Assembly: GCA_963170055.1 (NCBI GenBank)
Contig: CAUJGJ010000005.1
Coordinates: 657,901 to 721,900 of the forward strand
Direction: 5' to 3'
Length of the DNA: 64,000 nt
Source: Halisarca cf. caerulea
Taxonomy: Eukaryota; Porifera; Demospongiae; Chondrillida; Halisarcidae
The notes below the pieces were generated by a model. It did not search any database, was not told the DNA's origin, and saw nothing but the letters and a program-made list of their open reading frames with translations. This document shows, one piece after another, positions 44,301 through 64,000 of the stretch (position 1 is the stretch's first letter; the number at the start of each line of letters is the position of its first letter). Position numbers and translations under genes: made by a program.

Positions 44301-47300
44301 GGAAGAAAGGCACCCTGTTCACACTGCCTCTAGTATGGCCTGCTGAGAGAATATGGACAGACTGAAATAGCACCACCTGACAAAGAATCGTTGCATACTA
44401 TTTGGCGTGGCTATTTTTTACATGAACGAACAATACTTGCTGCGATTTGAGTATGAAAACAATCTATCCCTGCGGCAAGCTTAATGGTCATTGGTGCAAT
44501 TTAAGAGCACAGCTATTGTGACCTTTCTCCCTTTGGGATACAGGGAAGCCTCTATTGAAGAATACTGCAGAAATGCAGCCACTTCCTACAGGGTACCATT
44601 GCTCTGCCCCATTTGACATTCCTTTCATTGACATGTGTACATATAAAATCTCTGAAATAAGGACACCTCCGGACAGTTCGCGGTGGTCCCAATGGTGTCT
44701 TACTGTAACAGGCTGATGTACACCTTTGAAGCTCCATGAGTATCTGCTGACATGGACTATGGGGGGAGGGAAGGTGCATGGGGGAGGTGGGGGTGAACAC
44801 ACCAGTCATGGGGAGGTGGGGGTGAACACACCAGTCATGGGGAGGTGGGAGTGAACACACCAGTCATGGGGAGGTGGGAGTGAACACACCGGTCATGGGA
44901 GGTGGGGGTGAACACACCAGTCATGGGGAGGTGGGGGTGAACACACCAGTCATGGGAGGTGGGGGTGAACACACCAGTCATGGGGAGGTGGGGGTGACCA
45001 CACCACTCATGGGGAGGTGGGGGTGAACACACCAGTCATGGGGAGGTGGGAGTGAACACACCAGTCATGGGGAGGTGGGGGTGAACACACCAGTCATGGG
45101 GAGGTGGGGGTGAACACACCAGTCATGGGGAGGTGGGGGAGAACACACCAGTCATGGGGAGGTGGGAGTGAACACACCAGTCATGGGGAGGTGGGGGTGA
45201 ACACACCAGTCATGGGGAGGTGGAAGTGAACACACCAGTCATGGGGAGGTGGGGGTGAACACACCAGTCTTGGGGAGGTGGGGGTGAACACACCAGTCAT
45301 GGGGAGGTGGAGGTGAACGCACCAGTCATGGGGAGGTGGGGGTGAACACACCAGTCATGGGGAGGTGGGGGTGAACACACCAGTCATGGGGAGGTGGGGG
45401 TGTACACACCAGTCATGGGGAGGTGGGGGTGAACACACCAGTCATGGGGAGGTGGGGGTGAACGCACCAGTCATGGGGAGGTGGGGGTGTACACACCAGT
45501 CATGGGGAGGTGGGGGTGAACACACCAGTCATGGGGAGGTGGGGGTGAACGCACCAGTCATGGGGAGGTGGGGGTGAACACACCAGTCATGGGGAGGTGG
45601 GGGTGTACACACCAGTCATGGGGAGGTGGGGGTGAACACACCAGTCATGGGGAGGTGGGGGTGAACGCACCAGTCATGGGGAGGTGGGGGTGAACACACC
45701 AGTCATGGGGAGGTGGGGGTGTACACACCAGTCATGGGGAGGTGGGAGTGAACACACCAGTCATGGGGAGGTGGGGGTGAACACACCAGTTATGAGCAAA
45801 AGGGTTGTAGTTGTGCTTTGGCCATACTATAAAGAGCACCATCACGGTGGCAAAAATTCTCACAGTAAGAAGAGAGGACTTCAACGTGTAAAGACGCGAC
45901 TATTCTAAAGTTCTGTTCTTAACTTCTAAAGCTAGGGTAGATAGAAATGTACTAACCACGATAATCTTAGATGAAACATCGCTGTTTTGCCAATGTGCTA
46001 TAAGGCCTTAATTTTCTGGAAATTCCACCCTTCATCAGTAGCACTGGGCAGAGCAGTAACAGATGTTCCTTGGAAACCTCCCATCACGGGATTGGTCAAG
46101 GAAAATCCAAAACCGCTAGATGGTATTAAACAGACATCTTCAGAAAAGGCCTTATAGCACATTGGCATAACAGCGATGTTTATCTCAGGTTATCGTGGTT
46201 GGTACATCTCTATCAATACACCAGTCATGATCACAATAGGTAATGGCAAACACTAATAATGCCACAACTGATCTTGGAGGATGGGCTTACATTTCCTGTC
46301 AGCATGAAAACCAAATTCCATCTTGTTGTAGTACTGTCTTGAATCTATGGCAACAACTTATTTTAGGAAAATTGTGGCACAGAACACGCTTCAGCACATT
46401 AAATGGAGGCATGCGCATAGTGACTGCTTTCACTGTATTGTAATGACACTATACAGCTACCTACATATAGAGTTGTATTGTACAGTGGTTTGTTGTTGTT
46501 CACTGTGTAGTTGTACTGTACAGTGGTTTGTTGTTGTTCACTGTGTAGTTATACTGTACAGTGGTTTGTTGTTGTTCACTGTGTAGTTGTACTGTACAGT
46601 GGTTTGTTGTTGTTCACTGTGTAGTTGTACTGTACAGTGGTTTGTTGTTGTTCACTGTGTAGTTATACTGTACAGTGGTTTGTTGTTGTTCACTGTGTAG
46701 TTTCCACATCGGTTGGGAGTCAAAGAACCCAGCTGCTTACAGTAAAGCTATTGAAATGGCTCACAATGTGTTTGAGTATGGTAAGTCCATTGGATACAAC
46801 TTCACTCTACTTGACATGGGAGGGGGTTTCCCTGGACACTTCGGGAGTGAAGGGATCTTCCAAGACATTGCAACAGCTATCAACAGCTCGTTACTAAAAT
46901 ATTTCAATGATGAGAGGATCACAGTGATAGCAGAACCGGGAACATACTTTGGTATGTCTCCCTTCACACTGGCTGTTTGTGTTACGAGTAAGAGACAGGT
47001 GACAGAGAGTGGCACTAAGGTACGTTAACTATAACAGTCTCATGGCCTATCTCTGTACCGTATGTGCTTTAGTGTTCGTGGAGTGTCACTGTGAAACCAT
47101 AGTCTATGGTGAAACTCCATGGATCTTGAATTTCTTGTGATTATTGCATTTAGTATTCACAAATGGCCATGTTGGCCATTGCACGAGATGTAGCGGTGTA
47201 AACGTTCACAGATGGCTTCTAATCCACAAAAACCACAAATATAGAGTTACGTGAAATTTAAACTCATATTTTTATAGTTACTACATTTCCTTAATTTTCC

Positions 47301-48353
47301 CATGGCTACTAAGTAGTATACATAGTCATACTCTGAAAGAAACAGTTCATGTTTCATAGTACTACTCTCAGCTGAACCACGATGAGTGCTTGTGTTGCTA
47401 TTTAGCACAAACATTCATTTTTCAAGCTTTACACAAGGGCTGTGATGTGCGCATACCGTGGGACCTCCAAATGAAGGACACTTTGGGGACAAGATAACTT
47501 CAGCTGATTTGTTCTTTGTGGAGAGGTTATCCTCCTTGGGAGGTTTGAATGTAATGTAGGAATCATGCTGGGACTGTAAGTTGTGTCGTTCTTAGAGAGG
47601 TTTATTATGCCACTAGCAGAAGTTCCATTGTAATTGTTTTGTTTCTAAAGAATATTGAGAACATTGAGCACATTGTCATCAAATGTGTGAGCCATTCCTG
47701 TGGGGTAGCCTTCGTAGGTGTAGGAACCAGGGAGGCCAGGGGGCCTGCCCCCTCACTTTTAGCAAGTAGGGGCAAAATATACGTACTGTTAGCCTTCATA
47801 GGCATAGGAACCAGGGAGGCCAGGGGGCCCAGTCCCCTCACTTTTAGCAAGTGTAGGGGGCAAGTATACATGTGTCTAGCATGTTGTTACTGTGCATATT
47901 AAGCACCATGTAGAACTTTCTGCTCCCTCACTTGTGTGAACATCCCTACACCCCTGACCTCAATGTAGTCACTTTGACATACTTAGTTCCCTCTGTCATT
48001 TGTAGGTTCAGAAGTGGATGTACTACATCAATGAGGGGACGTACGGTTCCTTCCTGTGGTATAAAGGATACTACTCCAGAAATAGCATTCAATTGGTGCC
48101 CTCAACAGACGACAGATCTGTCACTAAAGCTACTGTTTGGGGTCCAACCTGTTGCAGCACTGACGAGATACTCAGTGACATCTCACTCCCAGAGTTGAAC
48201 ATTGGTGAATGGATGTACTTTGAGAACATGGGAGCCTATACTGGATCAGTGTGCTCCAATTTCAATGGTTTCCCGACACCACAATCGCTGTACTACATAT
48301 CACAGAGTGATGCAGCTGAATTGGTGAGCCAGTGTTCCTCGAGTTATGTGTAA
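41330..48353 (+). CDS. Ornithine-decarboxylase-like protein, copy 2
   Basis: Exons 41330-41624, 42750-42912, 43621-43842, 46701-47019 and 48006-48353 are phase-consistent and give about 448 residues. Earlier in-frame ATGs at 41291 and 41234 are alternatives. The PLP lysine (AVKCN), FDCAS, FHIGWE, DMGGGFPG, EPGTYFG and WGPTCC match copy 1, including all the unusual replacements. Exon 5 stops 28 residues before copy 1 because a few inserted bases create TAA in SSSYV. Exon 1 is clearly more diverged (start region not alignable) than exons 2-5. It is probably expressed and folded, but with the same doubt about ODC activity. Confidence 0.8.
41911..41938. repeat. Poly(G) tract
   Basis: An uninterrupted G run of about 28 in intron 1 of ODC copy 2; the second such run in the window. 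Confidence 0.95.
43005..43515. repeat. 31-bp minisatellite, ODC copy 2 intron 2
   Basis: Orthologous to the array in copy 1 but shorter (about 16 units) with several 2-4 bp deletions. Confidence 0.95.
44541..44705. mobile_element. Degenerate pogo-type MITE, copy 2
   Basis: Counterpart of 31423-31583, at the same distance before the 29-bp minisatellite. Confidence 0.6.
44775..45795. repeat. 29-bp minisatellite, ODC copy 2 intron 3
   Basis: About 35 units of the same 29-bp motif as copy 1. Variants (GTGTACACACC, GTGAACGCACC) recur every three units, giving a period of about 117 bp near 45380-45760. Confidence 0.95.
45940..46214. mobile_element. Fold-back element with about 75-bp arms
   Basis: Left GATAGAAATGTACTAACCAC to CTATAAGGCCTT pairs with right AAGGCCTTATAG to GGTTGGTACATCTCTATC. 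Copy 1 lacks it, so it arrived after duplication. The adjoining 45788-45939 segment is also absent from copy 1 and may be part of the same insertion. Confidence 0.75.
46473..46700 (+). repeat. 38-bp tandem repeat ending at the exon 4 acceptor, copy 2
   Basis: Six units of TTGTACTGTACAGTGGTTTG plus TTGTTGTTCACTGTGTAG; the last merges into the acceptor for 46701. More homogeneous than in copy 1. Confidence 0.85.
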
Positions 48354-48787
48354 TCTGACATCGTACACACTGCTGGCATGCTGTACAGAGGCTGTATCTT
48401 TGTTATATGTAACATCATTGGACCTGTTGAAACTGAGATCTGAGCTCATTGTATGAACTACTGTGAAGCCTCTGGTAGCTAGTGGACCCTCCTGAATAAG
48501 GTCACAGTATACCATAAGCCTCTCTACAAAGGACAACACATTCAGTTTAAAAGTAACTTTTCTCTTTGGTTAAATGCATTTGGAACCTCCCAAAGAGGAC
48601 AACCTCTCTACAAAGGACAAAGCAGCTGACTTTATGCCCCCCCCCGTGTGTCCTTTATTCAGAGGCTCCACTGAATTACAGCAAGTCCCATCTCAGAACA
48701 TTCTGGAATTGTGTAGCATTTCGACATGGTTCGGTGTTGTCATTATATCGCTATGCATTGTGCACTGGTAATTTATGACCAGCTAGT

Positions 48788-48793
48788 AATAAA
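48788..48793 (+). terminator. Candidate polyadenylation signal, ODC copy 2
   Basis: AATAAA in the conserved context GTAATAAATGTA, about 435 nt after the stop codon. Confidence 0.4.
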
Positions 48794-48944
48794 TGTATTT
48801 CAAGACGTCCTATTCTATTACTGGGCAGTCATTTGTCCTAGCAAAACTCATTGCAGTCTATCACTTGTTAGAAGTTATGTGCACAGAAATTTCATTAAGA
48901 GACCCGGCTCATGTATGTACCTCTGTGGTGGTACCTAGTGAAGC

Positions 48945-49172
48945 CTCTATAATAAGGACACTACTGGGACCACAGTACGCTCTCCTGTACAGCAAAACCT
49001 CTATAATAAGGACGACCACAGTGAACTGTCCTGTTCATATGAAGTTATCCTTCTTTCAGAAGATTCAACTGTATACATGTCAATGTTAGAGGCTTCAAAT
49101 GGACAGAGCAATTGTGTCCTGTTAAAGGAGGTGGCTGCATTTCGGAGGTGTCCTTTAATAGAGGTTACGCTG
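48945..49172. mobile_element. pogo-type MITE remnant, copy 2
   Basis: Counterpart of 35818-36189 with fewer repeated 5' ends (GAAGCCTCTATAATAAGGAC to AGAGGTTACGCTG). Confidence 0.55.
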
Positions 49173-49445
49173 TATACACATACAAATGCATGTTTGTTTG
49201 TTGTTTTGAGCAAATTTATATATTCAAAGAAGTCAATACAGTGGAACCCTTACCCAAAGCTTATGTTCTTCAATGACAGGTGAAATATATCCCAGAGTTG
49301 AAAGGCAGCACATCCACAGAGTCAGTGGCTACAGATTCTATGGAGAAACCATGATCGTTTACTTTCCACTATGTATATAGTTGTAATTTTATGTATATTA
49401 TTTTTTTGAGTTGTTCAATCTATTTATGAGCATATGAATAGAAAA

Positions 49446-49449
<4 letters not shown>

Positions 49450-49521
<72 letters not shown>

Positions 49522-49536
49522 GCGTGTGTGTGTGTG

Positions 49537-49608
<72 letters not shown>

Positions 49609-49623
49609 GCGTGTGTGTGTGTG

Positions 49624-49680
<57 letters not shown>

Positions 49681-49705
49681 ATGTGTGTGTGTGTGTGTGT
49701 GTGCA
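49450..49705. repeat. Interrupted (GT)n microsatellite
   Basis: About 255 bp of GT with two identical internal interruptions (TATAGCGTGTGTGTGTGTGC). It begins where similarity to ODC copy 1 ends (about 49443). Confidence 0.95.
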
Positions 49706-50896
49706 TAATAATTATGTGTACATTTGTGCGTGTGTGTGTGCATGTTTGCATGCATGTGCGCATGCGTGTTTGTGTCCGTGTATGTGTCCATATGTGTGCA
49801 CTTGTGTATGTGTGTTTGTGCACGCGTGTGTGCATGCATGTACATGTTCGAACATGTGCATGTGTGTGTACATGCATGTGTGCATCCTGAGTAAAATTTG
49901 GAATCTATAGCTATAAAGTACCAAATCGTGTCAACTGATGAACCACAAGAGTGTATGGGATTCATTGTATGTATAACATTGATATTAAATTTCTGTTGAA
50001 TATACGTATAGCTGAAGAAGGTCCACAGACCGGATCTGACCGAAATGTTCTATGGTTCTATTGTTGAATGATTGTGCTAAGAGAAGCTCGAGACTTAGTA
50101 TAGATTTTATATTTGCCGATTATGTACTTCTATCGTATTTCTATATTGCAAATACAGCATTACAAGAATAATGTACTAAATGTAGTATGATTATTGTGTA
50201 ATAATGTTATTAATTTAAACTACACATGTATTTAGACAAATTCTACAATCTATTAAGGTCTCAATAAATTGAGTCCTTGACAAGTTGTAAAACCATCCAC
50301 ATGTCATGTACAGCTGCATGAAGAGGTTACTAAGCACATCCGACAAGCATGTTCATGGTCCTGTGAGGCTACAATTAAGGACAACAATAGTAACACTAGT
50401 CAATGAATATAATTATGAATATAACACTTAATTCTTGGGAAATTAGAAATAAAAATGTTATACGTTCATGCATATCACACACGTCATTATGGGATACATT
50501 AATCTTAATATACAGATCTCAACCCAATTAGACAGAAATGCAATCGAGATTCTTATCTTTCAAAGAGCTTTCATTCCAAATGAACATGTCAGTACAGGGA
50601 ATTCCCCTGACAAATGATGTCAAGCATCTCCTTTATCACTAAACATGGCTATCCACTGGTAAGAGCCTATAGTTGTCTATTGCAGTCAATGTTACTTAAT
50701 GTTAAGTGGGCAAACATGCAAACTGTCTATTCACATGCAACTGTGCTACACAGTGTGGAACACCTACATCTCTGTTGTGGCCTACCACAGTGACATAAAC
50801 TACGACGAACACCCAATCAAGAGATACTTACTTTGAGAGTCTCACACAAAGTACCATCACATGGTACAAGGTGCATCCACACCCACGTACTGACTG
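49706..50896. other. Intergenic; possible PLE terminal relic, no gene seen
   Basis: No supported ORF. A hammerhead-like motif lies at 50012-50046 (see findings). The right part would contain the NLR 3' UTR; no clear polyadenylation signal on the minus strand was found. Confidence 0.5.

Positions 50897-64000
<13,104 letters not shown>

Overview
The window is eukaryotic nuclear DNA from an animal. Genes have several exons with short introns, GT/AG junctions and consistent splice phases. The gene set (TMTC glycosyltransferase, rhotekin, MORN2-like, ornithine decarboxylase family, a NACHT/LRR receptor) is metazoan. The density of NLR genes, mobile elements and microsatellites, together with a cysteine-rich multi-pass protein of a kind I associate with sponges, suggests a marine sponge (Porifera). 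That taxon is an inference; the animal assignment is much firmer. The ORF calls that look longest in low-complexity DNA are artefacts of tandem repeats.

Layout. 26-900 (-): 5' part of a TMTC-family gene that runs off the left edge. 1216-6653 (-): complete rhotekin-like gene in ten phase-consistent exons, with a hAT MITE and a pogo-type MITE in its introns. It is head-to-head with 6890-11209 (+), a MORN2-like gene in five exons whose introns hold minisatellites and a 200-base assembly gap. 12.8-16.2 kb (-): a nearly full-length CR1/jockey-type LINE with two frameshifts. 17.43-20.45 kb (+): the most unusual object, a decayed mobile element whose single reading track encodes ubiquitin-like domain, B-box zinc finger, RecQ helicase and a Mutator-like DDE transposase. 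21-22.3 kb: fold-back elements and a LINE 5'-UTR fragment. 24213-26144 (+): a single-exon multi-pass membrane protein.

26.6-49.4 kb (+): tandem duplication of an ornithine-decarboxylase-like gene (461 and about 448 residues, five exons each). The duplication includes the same intronic minisatellites. Insertions present in only one copy (a Penelope-like element and a Harbinger-like MITE in copy 1, a fold-back in copy 2) give filled and empty site pairs. Both copies have lost several residues needed for ODC substrate and PLP binding, so they may be antizyme-inhibitor-like pseudoenzymes or decarboxylases of other specificity. Between them lie retroelement relics.

50.9-64.0 kb (-): a large NLR gene (N-terminal helical domain, linker, NACHT, at least eight repeat-type exons and a candidate C-terminal transmembrane exon), entering from the right edge. 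Its introns hold five minisatellite arrays, a Harbinger-like MITE, a 634-bp TIR element and long GT and AT tracts. I found no tRNA, rRNA or CRISPR array.
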